7,485 nucleotides of DNA. It comes from an uncultured Lachnospiraceae bacterium. GTDB taxonomy: Bacteria > Bacillota > Clostridia > Lachnospirales > Lachnospiraceae. The DNA lies in the NCBI GenBank assembly GCA_947175305.1, contig CAMWMO010000064.1:1-7485 (forward strand), read 5' to 3'. A program made the translations under genes and the position numbers. How positions within the stretch are numbered: position 1 is the first letter of the stretch; every line of letters begins with the position of its first letter. The notes under the pieces were generated by a model, which was not told where the DNA came from, ran no database searches, and was given only the letters and a program-made list of their open reading frames with translations. This document shows positions 1 to 5,244 of this stretch, in pieces.

Positions 1-32
1 CTAGACAATATTTGGACTAGACAATATTTGGA
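1..32. repeat. 16-bp perfect tandem duplication at the window edge
   Basis: The unit ctagacaatatttgga occurs twice back to back (1-16 and 17-32) without a mismatch. Because the first copy begins at base 1, the array may continue beyond the window. It lies just upstream of the thrH promoter. No function is evident; it could be a regulatory duplication, replication slippage, or the end of a longer repeat array. Confidence 0.85.
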
Positions 33-42
33 AAAGTTTTTC

Positions 43-72
43 TTGCGGGTGAGGGGCTACTTACAGTACAAT
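43..72 (+). promoter_or_regulatory. Probable sigma-70-type promoter of thrH
   Basis: TTGCGG (43-48) and TACAAT (67-72) are separated by 18 bp. The -10 matches the consensus at five of six positions, the -35 only at its first three. Predicted transcription start is about 79, leaving a leader of about 50 bases. A TATACT at 106-111 was not chosen because its start point would fall inside the ribosome binding site. Confidence 0.4.
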
Positions 73-128
73 AAAAACAGGAATGATGTCTGTGCGTCAT
101 TTACTTATACTGCTTTTGGAGGCATTTC

Positions 129-740
129 ATGGGTATGAACATTGTTTGTCTGGACCTGGAGGGAGTGCTGGTGCCGGAGATCTGGATCGCTTTTGCGAAA
201 GAGAGCGGGATTCCGGAGCTTACCAGAACGACCCGGGATGAGCCGGACTATGATAAACTGATGAACTGGCGGCTTGGCATTCTGCGGGATCATGGGCTGG
301 GACTTAAGCAGATTCAGGATACGATTGCAAAGATCGACCCGCTGCCGGGCGCGAAGGAATTTCTGGACGAGCTGCGCAGCATTACGCAGGTGATCATTAT
401 CAGTGATACATTTACGCAGTTTGCGGGACCGCTGATGGAAAAGCTGGGATGGCCCACGATCTTTTGTAATTCTCTGGAGGTGGCCGAGGACGGAACGATC
501 ACCGGGTATAAGATGCGGATTCAGGATTCCAAGCTCACCACGGTGAAGGCGCTGCAGTCTATCGGGTATGATACGATCGCCAGCGGGGACAGCCATAACG
601 ATCTGGGAATGATCCTGGCGAGCAAGGCCGGATTTTTATTCCGCAGTACGGAGCAGATCAAGAAGGAGTATCCGAAACTTCCGGCTTATGAGACTTATGA
701 GGAACTGAAGACAGCTATTATGAGAGTGATCGCAGAGTAA
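129..740 (+). CDS. thrH: ThrH: phosphoserine phosphatase / homoserine phosphotransferase (HAD superfamily)
   Basis: This 203-aa cytoplasmic HAD enzyme closely resembles Pseudomonas ThrH, which dephosphorylates phosphoserine and can transfer the phosphate to homoserine. HAD motif I is DLEGV at residues 9-13, with nucleophile D9 and the Glu at +2 (E11) typical of ThrH instead of the usual Asp. Motif II is SDT at 92-94, motif III Lys is probably K135 (in DSK), and motif IV is GDSHND at 153-158. The cap segment between motifs I and II carries the family's PEIWIAFA and TTRD..DY signatures. Length matches the family (about 205 aa), so it is intact. The start at 129 is set by GGAGG (118-122) six bases upstream; an ATG two codons later is less well placed. 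It is first in a two-gene unit with the gene at 775. Which of the two activities dominates here cannot be told from sequence. Confidence 0.93.
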   Translation: MGMNIVCLDLEGVLVPEIWIAFAKESGIPELTRTTRDEPDYDKLMNWRLGILRDHGLGLKQIQDTIAKIDPLPGAKEFLDELRSITQVIIISDTFTQFAGPLMEKLGWPTIFCNSLEVAEDGTITGYKMRIQDSKLTTVKALQSIGYDTIASGDSHNDLGMILASKAGFLFRSTEQIKKEYPKLPAYETYEELKTAIMRVIAE

Positions 741-774
741 TATATTTCAAATAAAGAGGAAGGAGAGAGGCGTT

Positions 775-1065
775 ATGAAGTATGAACATAAAGCTTACGA
801 AGTGAATGTGGAGAAATATGAGGTCGGCAAAGGCCTGGAGGACGGTGTCGAGCTGTGGACGGATGTGGTGACCAAGGGATGGTTTGTCATGGACAAGCTG
901 ATTCAGATCAAAAAGGAAAACGGCGCTATCGTTTGTCCTTATGTGGAGAACAGGAGAGGTAAGACGTTTTTGCGCGAGGGGGATTATATCATTACGGATC
1001 CGGATGGATACCGCCAGGTGTGCGGTGAAGACCTGCTCGATGTACGTTATAGGCTCGTTGAATAG
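775..1065 (+). CDS. Uncharacterised 96-aa protein, GDYIIT-type C-terminus
   Basis: A small soluble acidic protein that I cannot assign to a named family. It has no signal peptide or membrane segment. The C-terminal third, GDYIITDPDGYRQVCGEDLL (residues 68-87) followed by a short beta-rich tail, resembles the GD-[WY]-I-[IV] ending of many small phage-type proteins of unknown function, which also end in a short Tyr/Glu tail; this is pattern resemblance only. The start at 775 follows a strong purine-rich site (AAGGAGAG, about 760-767) with good spacing. It begins 34 bases after thrH, is on the same strand with no terminator between, and is followed by an intrinsic terminator, so the two are probably cotranscribed. 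No functional link to ThrH is evident. Confidence 0.8.
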   Translation: MKYEHKAYEVNVEKYEVGKGLEDGVELWTDVVTKGWFVMDKLIQIKKENGAIVCPYVENRRGKTFLREGDYIITDPDGYRQVCGEDLLDVRYRLVE

Positions 1066-1097
1066 TATATATTATGTAAACTAAACAGAACCTTTGT

Positions 1098-1129
1098 AAG
1101 AGTCATTGCAAAAAGCGATGGCTCTTTTT
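1098..1129 (+). terminator. Intrinsic terminator of the thrH unit
   Basis: A 12-bp stem (1098-1109 with 1115-1126, two G-U pairs) with an AAAAA loop runs into a T-tract at 1125-1129. It lies 33 bases after the stop of the 96-aa gene and separates the thrH unit from the gene at 1203. Confidence 0.88.
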
Positions 1130-1140
1130 GCGCTTATACA

Positions 1141-1170
1141 TTAAAGTCCTATTTATAGGACATTTAGAAT
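1141..1170 (+). promoter_or_regulatory. Possible promoter with operator-like inverted repeat upstream of the gene at 1203
   Basis: TTAAAG (1141-1146) and TAGAAT (1165-1170) are separated by 18 bp and could be -35 and -10. A perfect inverted repeat, GTCCTAT (1146-1152) / ATAGGAC (1155-1161) with a 2-base centre, fills most of the spacer, the classical position for a repressor or spacer-remodelling activator site. Both hexamers are imperfect, so the promoter is tentative; the inverted repeat itself is certain. Confidence 0.4.
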
Positions 1171-1202
1171 GATAAGGTATCTTCAACAAGGGGGTATGAC
1201 AG

Positions 1203-1562
1203 ATGAAAATGGGATTTGGCATGATAACGGCGCTGTTGATTTTAAGTGCGGCCTTTTGTGTGAGCGGCACGGTTATGTGTAAGGAGAAGCAGGAATGCTG
1301 TCAGGAAAATGCAAAATATGCCTTGCTTGAGGATACTTTTAAGGAGAGTACCAGGAGGACGTTAGAGGAGCAGGGATATCACAACAGCGGTCTGACAGTC
1401 ACCTGGACGAGAGAAGGGGACGGCAGGCGCAGCTACAGAGTGGAGGTCCATCACAGGCGGATCCAGGAGCTGGAGGCAGTGGAGCAGGCACAGCTGACAG
1501 AGATCCTGCTCTGTGAAGATTTTTGTAAAGAAGTGGATGATCTGTGTATTATTTATCATTAG
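1203..1562 (+). CDS. Small cysteine-rich exported or membrane-anchored protein, unknown function
   Basis: A 119-aa protein that I do not recognise. Residues 4-25 form an uninterrupted hydrophobic stretch after a short Lys-bearing N-terminus, consistent with a signal peptide or single anchor; there is no proper lipobox, since the residues before C19 and C26 do not fit. The rest is hydrophilic, rich in Glu and Arg, with a predicted amphipathic helix (about 36-58), a beta-like segment with GYHNSGLTVTWTR (58-70) and a VEVHHRRI stretch (80-87). Seven cysteines (19, 26, 32, 33, 104, 108, 115), six outside the presumed membrane segment, hint at disulfides or metal binding outside the cytoplasm. The start at 1203 has AAGGGGG (1188-1194 region) about eight bases upstream. 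It appears to be a single-gene unit between a terminator and the LexA-like boxes. The YHNSG and HH..I features look conserved in style, but I can give no function. Confidence 0.75.
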   Translation: MKMGFGMITALLILSAAFCVSGTVMCKEKQECCQENAKYALLEDTFKESTRRTLEEQGYHNSGLTVTWTREGDGRRSYRVEVHHRRIQELEAVEQAQLTEILLCEDFCKEVDDLCIIYH

Positions 1563-1575
1563 GGCTGGTAATTTC

Positions 1576-1614
1576 AGAACAAATGTTCTATAATAAAACC
1601 AGAACATTTGTTTG
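1576..1614 (+). promoter_or_regulatory. Two LexA-like (SOS) boxes flanking a TATAAT hexamer
   Basis: Box 1, AGAACAAATGTTCT (1576-1589), is a perfect GAAC-N4-GTTC palindrome. Box 2, AGAACATTTGTTTG (1601-1614), is GAAC-N4-GTTT. Both resemble the Gram-positive LexA/DinR consensus CGAAC-N4-GTTCG. A perfect TATAAT (1589-1594) lies between them, so bound repressor would cover the -10 and the predicted start site near 1601. The -35 region (about 1566-1571, TGGTAA) is weak. The two boxes also form a 12-bp inverted repeat with each other (1578-1589 / 1601-1612). LexA is the best-fitting regulator from known biology, but no lexA, recA or other classic SOS gene lies in the window. Confidence 0.6.
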
Positions 1615-1717
1615 ATGCCTGCGCCGAGGGAAAAAGAAAAATGCCGTAACAAAAAATATTTAAGAAAGAATTGCGGAGCAATTCTTTGGGCGCAGACTGC
1701 TGAGTCGGCGCTGAGGG
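1615..1717 (+). other. Structured gene-free element downstream of the LexA-like boxes (candidate small RNA or dispersed repeat)
   Basis: This stretch contains a perfect 10-bp hairpin AAAGAATTGC / GCAATTCTTT (1665-1674 / 1678-1687, loop GGA). A second hairpin follows directly: GCGC (1690-1693) and GACT (1695-1698) pair with AGTC (1703-1706) and GCGC (1708-1711), with one A-G mismatch and a GCTG loop. Two similar GCGC[C/T]GAGGG strings (about 1621-1630 and 1708-1717) bracket the hairpins. Neither hairpin is followed by a T-tract. A 46-codon frame (1615-1755) spans it but has no ribosome binding site. Small RNA, mRNA leader and repeated intergenic element all remain possible. Confidence 0.35.
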
Positions 1718-1746
1718 ATGACATTTTCGAATTTTGGGATTATACT
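1718..1746 (+). promoter_or_regulatory. Probable promoter of the DUF1653 gene
   Basis: ATGACA (1718-1723) and TATACT (1741-1746) are separated by exactly 17 bp, each hexamer matching the sigma-70 consensus at five of six positions. Predicted start is about 1753, leaving a leader of about 26 bases that contains the AAAGGAG ribosome binding site. This promoter would act independently of the LexA-like boxes upstream. Confidence 0.65.
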
Positions 1747-1778
1747 AATAGATAATGACCAAGTAAAAGGAGATTTCT

Positions 1779-2375
1779 ATGAGACATAATCCCAGACCGC
1801 AGGAAATATACAGGCATTTTAAGGGTAACTTATATCAGATCCGCTGTCTTGCCAGACACAGTGAGAGCGGGGAGATGATGGTGGTTTACCAGGCGATGTA
1901 TGGCAACTTCGAGATCTATGTGCGTCCTCTTTCCATGTTTATGGAGGAGGTAGATACTGTGAAATATCCCGACGTCGAACAGAAGTATCGCTTTGCGCTT
2001 CAGGAGGAATGCCAGGACAGCGTAAAAGAGCGGGAGAGCATGGAGCCGAAGAAGACGGAACCAACCGATCGGGCACAGGATCAACAGAATCTGCAGAAGC
2101 AGATAGAAGTAAAGACAGATATAAAATCAGTTGATGAATCAGAAGAAGAGTTAAATATCGATCCTCTGGTGCTGGCGTTTCTCGATGCGGACTCCTATGA
2201 ACAGAGGCTTCTTATTCTCGATTCACTCCACAACCGGATCACAGACGACATGATAAACACTATGGCGGTGTCTGAGGATCTGGAGATCAAGGAGGGGGAT
2301 CTGGAGGACAGATATCAGGAGCTTCGGAATTGTCTGCGAACCTTTGAGAAATTTGAGTGTAACAGGCTGAGATAG
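1779..2375 (+). CDS. DUF1653 domain protein with a conserved-looking C-terminal extension
   Basis: This 198-aa cytoplasmic protein has three parts. Residues about 8-75 form a DUF1653 domain, recognisable by YRHFKGNLYQI (11-21), the H-S-E-[ST]-G-E pattern near 27-32, VVYQAMYG (35-42) and VRPLSMF (48-54); this family is of unknown biochemical role and in many bacteria is a stand-alone protein of about 70 aa. Residues about 76-127 are a highly charged, Gln/Glu/Lys-rich, probably disordered linker. Residues about 128-198 form a second compact acidic helical module (LAFLDADSYEQRLLILDSLH, 132-151, ending in RNCLRTFEKFECNRLR). The start is fixed by AAAGGAG (about 1766-1772) seven bases upstream. It has a good promoter of its own and LexA-like boxes further upstream. 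The next gene begins 41 bp downstream past a hairpin, so cotranscription is possible. Function unknown. Confidence 0.85.
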   Translation: MRHNPRPQEIYRHFKGNLYQIRCLARHSESGEMMVVYQAMYGNFEIYVRPLSMFMEEVDTVKYPDVEQKYRFALQEECQDSVKERESMEPKKTEPTDRAQDQQNLQKQIEVKTDIKSVDESEEELNIDPLVLAFLDADSYEQRLLILDSLHNRITDDMINTMAVSEDLEIKEGDLEDRYQELRNCLRTFEKFECNRLR

Positions 2376-2380
2376 GGAGC

Positions 2381-2413
2381 GCATCCCCACCGGAGAATCG
2401 CGGATGGGGGTGC
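2381..2413 (+). promoter_or_regulatory. Hairpin that buries the ribosome binding site of the 5'-nucleotidase gene
   Basis: GCATCCCC (2381-2388) pairs along its full length with GGGGGTGC (2406-2413), with one T-G wobble. The stem can extend inward by CCG/CGG (2390-2392 / 2401-2403). The only Shine-Dalgarno-like sequence for the start at 2417 is the GGGGG at 2406-2410, inside the 3' arm. Only TTT follows the stem, so as a terminator it would be weak. It is better read as a translational gate or coupling structure, or possibly an attenuator. Confidence 0.5.
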
Positions 2414-2416
2414 TTT

Positions 2417-3358
2417 ATGGCATACGATTTAGAGAACAAGCTTGTGGTGGGTGTTTCATCCAGGGCGTTGTTTGATCTGACCTATGAGAATAAGATCTAC
2501 GAGGAAGAAGGCGTGGAGGCTTATAGCCGTTACCAGAAGGAGCATGAGAATGAGGTCTTAAAACCGGGACCGGGATTCCCGCTGGTGCGTGCGCTTCTTT
2601 CGCTGAATGAGCTGCCGGGCAGAGAGGATCGGGTGGAAGTCATCATCATGTCCAGAAACAGCCCGGATACTTCGTTGCGGGTCTTTAAGACGATCGAGCA
2701 CTACGGACTCCGCATCACCAGAGCCGTGTTGGCAGGCGGAGCTTCTCTGGCACCGTACCTTACGGCCTTTAAGACGGATCTTTTTCTGTCGGCTTGTGAG
2801 GATGATGTGCAGCGTGCGATCGATTCCAATATCGCGGCAGGTATCATTTGCACGGAGGGGATCACGACCTACGACTGCGAGCACCGGATCCAGCAGATCC
2901 GGGTAGCTTTCGATGGAGATGCGGTTTTGTTTTCGGATGAATCAGAGCGGATCTTTCAGGCCGAGGGGTTGGAGGCTTTCGAGGAGAACGAGAGGCGCAA
3001 TGCGGATAACCCCCTGCAGGCGGGACCCTTTGCGAAATTTTTAAAGACACTCTCCGAGCTGCAAAAGGATTATCCGGTGGAGGAGGCGCCGATCAGGACG
3101 GCACTGGTCACCACCAGATGTGCGCCGGCTCACGAGCGCGTCATCCGTACGCTGCGAGCGTGGGATGTGCGTATTGACGAGGTGTTCTTCCTGGGAGGAA
3201 TTCGGAAAAAAGACGTACTGCAGGCCTTCGGGGCGCATATTTTCTTTGACGACCAGTCCGCACATACACTCCCGGCGTCAGAGGTGGTGCCCTCCGCCAG
3301 AGTGCCTTACAGAAATAGAGAAGCTGCGGGGGAGATAGAAGAGAAGGACAGCAGTTAA
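2417..3358 (+). CDS. 5'-nucleotidase, cytosolic IA (cN-I) family
   Basis: This 313-aa protein resembles the cN-I 5'-nucleotidase family (Pfam 5-nucleotidase), HAD-fold enzymes whose animal members hydrolyse AMP and other nucleoside monophosphates in the cytosol. The diagnostic FDGDAVLFSDESE lies at residues 165-177, with D166 as probable nucleophile and D168 as general acid. VIIMSRNSPDTS (75-86) and AGGASLAPYL (106-115) are family-typical. TTRCAPAHERVIRTLR (232-247), FFLGG (257-261) and IFFDDQ (275-280) supply the later HAD motifs, including the acidic Mg-binding pair D278/D279. Length is normal and nothing appears missing. The start at 2417 (MAYDLENKLVVGVSSRALFD) fits the family, but its ribosome binding site is within a hairpin. 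An ATG at 2404 is out of frame. It ends 14 bp before the SfsA-MutY gene, so the two are probably one transcript. Bacterial members are poorly characterised; substrate preference is unknown. Confidence 0.88.
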   Translation: MAYDLENKLVVGVSSRALFDLTYENKIYEEEGVEAYSRYQKEHENEVLKPGPGFPLVRALLSLNELPGREDRVEVIIMSRNSPDTSLRVFKTIEHYGLRITRAVLAGGASLAPYLTAFKTDLFLSACEDDVQRAIDSNIAAGIICTEGITTYDCEHRIQQIRVAFDGDAVLFSDESERIFQAEGLEAFEENERRNADNPLQAGPFAKFLKTLSELQKDYPVEEAPIRTALVTTRCAPAHERVIRTLRAWDVRIDEVFFLGGIRKKDVLQAFGAHIFFDDQSAHTLPASEVVPSARVPYRNREAAGEIEEKDSS

Positions 3359-3372
3359 AAGGATGACAGAAT

Positions 3373-5136
3373 ATGAGATACCGGGAAATAGTCAGCGCTG
3401 AGTTTTTAGAGCGTCCGAATCGGTTTATTGCCTATGTGGAGCTCATGGGTGAGCGGACGAAGGTCCATGTGAAAAATACGGGGAGATGCAGGGAGCTCCT
3501 CACCGATCATGCCAGAGTATATCTGGAAAAGAATGACAGCGAGAAACGCGCTACAGCCTATGATCTGGTGGCGGTGGATAAGGCGGGCCGGCTGGTAAAT
3601 ATGGATTCCAATGCCCCGAATCAGGTGGCAGGAGAATGGTTGTCGGCGGGCGGTCTGTATAGGGACGTCAGTTTGGTCCGGCCTGAGAAAACCTTCGGTA
3701 ACTCCCGGTTTGATTTTTATGTGGAGAGCGGCTCCGGGAAAAAGGCATTTATCGAGGTGAAGGGCGTGACTCTGGAGCGGGATAATGTGGCGGCCTTTCC
3801 AGACGCTCCCTCTGAGCGGGCGCTGAAGCATGTGGAGGAACTGATCGAAGCGTGCAGACAGGGGTATGAGGCTTATCTCTTATTCGTCGTGCAAATGAAG
3901 GGGATCCGCTATGTGGAACCGAACTGGGACACACAGCCGGCTTTCGGAGAGGCGCTTAAGAGAGCGAGGAACGCCGGAGTGCACCTTCTCGCCTACGATT
4001 GTCTTGTGCGGGAGAACGGTTTGGAGATGGACAAGCCACTTCCTGTATATCTGGACAGCCTGGACAGGATTGCGGAGCCGCTGCTTGCATGGTATGACGG
4101 GGGCAGGCGTATACTGCCCTGGCGGGAGGAGCCGACGCCCTATCACGTATGGCTTTCGGAGATCATGCTGCAGCAGACCAGAGTGGAAGCGGTGAAACCC
4201 TATTATGACCGCTTTTTACAGGCGCTTCCCGATATCGAGAGTCTGGCGGCTGTGGAGGAGGATAGCCTGCTGAAGCTGTGGGAAGGGTTAGGATATTATA
4301 ACCGGGCCAGAAACTTAAGAAAAGCAGCTCAGATACTCGTCTCCGAATATGACGGAAAGATGCCCGATGATTTTGACAGGATCGAGGCGCTTCCGGGAAT
4401 CGGGAGCTATACGGCCGGCGCCATAGCCTCTATCGCTTTCGGGAAGGCGCATCCGGCGGTGGATGGAAATGTACTGCGGATTCTTGCGAGACTGCGTGCG
4501 GACGATAGAGATATCCTGGATGCGAGGGTGAAGCGCTCTGTGGAGGAGGAGCTTCGGGGTGTGATGCCGGAAGATCGTCCCGGAGATTTTAACCAGGCGC
4601 TGATGGAGCTGGGAGCGATGATCTGCATTCCCAACGGCGCGCCGAAATGTGAGAGTTGTCCATGGAAAGCCCTTTGCAAGGCAAGAGCGGAGGGCAGGCA
4701 GACTGCATTTCCGAAGAAGACCAAGAAGAAGCCGCGGGTTGTGGAGGAAAGGACCATTCTGGTCATACAGGATGCGAACAAGGTGGCTCTGCGAAAGAGA
4801 CCAGAGAAGGGTCTTTTGGCCGGTATGTATGAATTTCCGTCTATGGAGGGAATCTGTGAGGAGGAGCAGGTGCTTGCCCATCTAAGGGAACTTGGGCTCA
4901 TTCCCATCAGGATCAGGAAGCTTCCGGCGGCCAGACATGTGTTTACCCATCGGGAGTGGCATATGACAGGGTATCTGGTCAGGGTGGATGAGTTGGCAGG
5001 AATGGAAACGGGGAGGAAGACGCAGGATATCATATTTGTTGATCCGGAGGAGACAAAGACAAATTATCCGATACCCTCCGCCTTTGCGGCCTACGCCGGA
5101 CAGGTCGAGATGGGGCGAAATAACAGGAAAAAATAA
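3373..5136 (+). CDS. mutY: SfsA-MutY fusion: SfsA nuclease-like domain joined to A/G-specific adenine DNA glycosylase
   Basis: One uninterrupted 587-aa frame encodes two normally separate proteins. Residues 1 to about 227 are a full-length SfsA domain (N-terminal OB-like part with VHVKNTGRC, 31-39, then a PD-(D/E)xK core: RFDFYV with D114, and AFIEVKGVTLE with E128 and K130, then FPDAPSERALKH, 142-153). Residues about 229-587 are complete MutY, which removes adenine mispaired with 8-oxoguanine: LPWR (248-251), catalytic E263 in LSEIMLQQTRV, helix-hairpin-helix around PGIGSYTAGAI (341-351), catalytic D364 in VDGNV, iron-sulfur cysteines C418, C426, C429 and C435, and a C-terminal NUDIX-like domain (about 457-578) with the 8-oxoG-sensing HVFTHREWH (522-530). 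The first cysteine gap is seven residues rather than the six of E. coli. There is almost no linker at the seam. AAAAGG (3357-3362) precedes the start; an internal in-frame ATG at 4027 with GGGAG upstream could yield MutY alone. Confidence 0.92.
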   Translation: MRYREIVSAEFLERPNRFIAYVELMGERTKVHVKNTGRCRELLTDHARVYLEKNDSEKRATAYDLVAVDKAGRLVNMDSNAPNQVAGEWLSAGGLYRDVSLVRPEKTFGNSRFDFYVESGSGKKAFIEVKGVTLERDNVAAFPDAPSERALKHVEELIEACRQGYEAYLLFVVQMKGIRYVEPNWDTQPAFGEALKRARNAGVHLLAYDCLVRENGLEMDKPLPVYLDSLDRIAEPLLAWYDGGRRILPWREEPTPYHVWLSEIMLQQTRVEAVKPYYDRFLQALPDIESLAAVEEDSLLKLWEGLGYYNRARNLRKAAQILVSEYDGKMPDDFDRIEALPGIGSYTAGAIASIAFGKAHPAVDGNVLRILARLRADDRDILDARVKRSVEEELRGVMPEDRPGDFNQALMELGAMICIPNGAPKCESCPWKALCKARAEGRQTAFPKKTKKKPRVVEERTILVIQDANKVALRKRPEKGLLAGMYEFPSMEGICEEEQVLAHLRELGLIPIRIRKLPAARHVFTHREWHMTGYLVRVDELAGMETGRKTQDIIFVDPEETKTNYPIPSAFAAYAGQVEMGRNNRKK

Positions 5137-5152
5137 GAAAATTATAAGAAAC

Positions 5153-5181
5153 CTGTAAACATTTTTTTAGTCTTCTATGAT
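5153..5181 (+). promoter_or_regulatory. Tentative promoter of the glycosyltransferase gene
   Basis: CTGTAA (5153-5158) and TATGAT (5176-5181), spaced 17 bp, are the best pair in the gap 5137-5244. The -35 is poor, though the spacer carries a run of seven T. A direct repeat TGACAG (5186-5191 and 5197-5202, one helical turn apart) lies just downstream and could be a regulator site. No terminator is visible after the SfsA-MutY gene, so read-through into the next gene is also possible. Confidence 0.35.
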
Positions 5182-5244
5182 AAAATGACAGGGAAGTGAC
5201 AGAATAGGATATACAGACAGAAATGGGAAGGGCATAGATTTGGC

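Noticed and set aside
106..111. TATACT as the -10 of the thrH promoter.
   Set aside because: Transcription would begin inside the ribosome binding site at 118-122, and no -35 is present at the right distance.
1578..1612. Reading the inverted repeat formed by the two LexA-like boxes as a terminator for the gene at 1203.
   Set aside because: The 12-bp stem has an 11-base loop containing TATAAT and is not followed by a T-tract. Two operator sites explain the symmetry better.
1362..1724. A 120-codon minus-strand frame across the end of the gene at 1203 and the LexA-like boxes.
   Set aside because: It overlaps a better supported plus-strand gene and includes the palindromic elements. The translation is low-complexity Phe/Leu-rich with no family resemblance or ribosome binding site.
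1615..1755. A 46-codon open frame (starting MPAPREKEK) across the structured element after the LexA-like boxes.
   Set aside because: It has no Shine-Dalgarno, is overlain by two perfect hairpins and contains the -35 and -10 of the next promoter. I keep it only as an alternative reading of the element.
4315..5033. Long minus-strand frames (188 and 208 codons) inside the MutY region.
   Set aside because: They are antisense to conserved MutY motifs, and the translations match no family. They follow from codon bias in the real gene.
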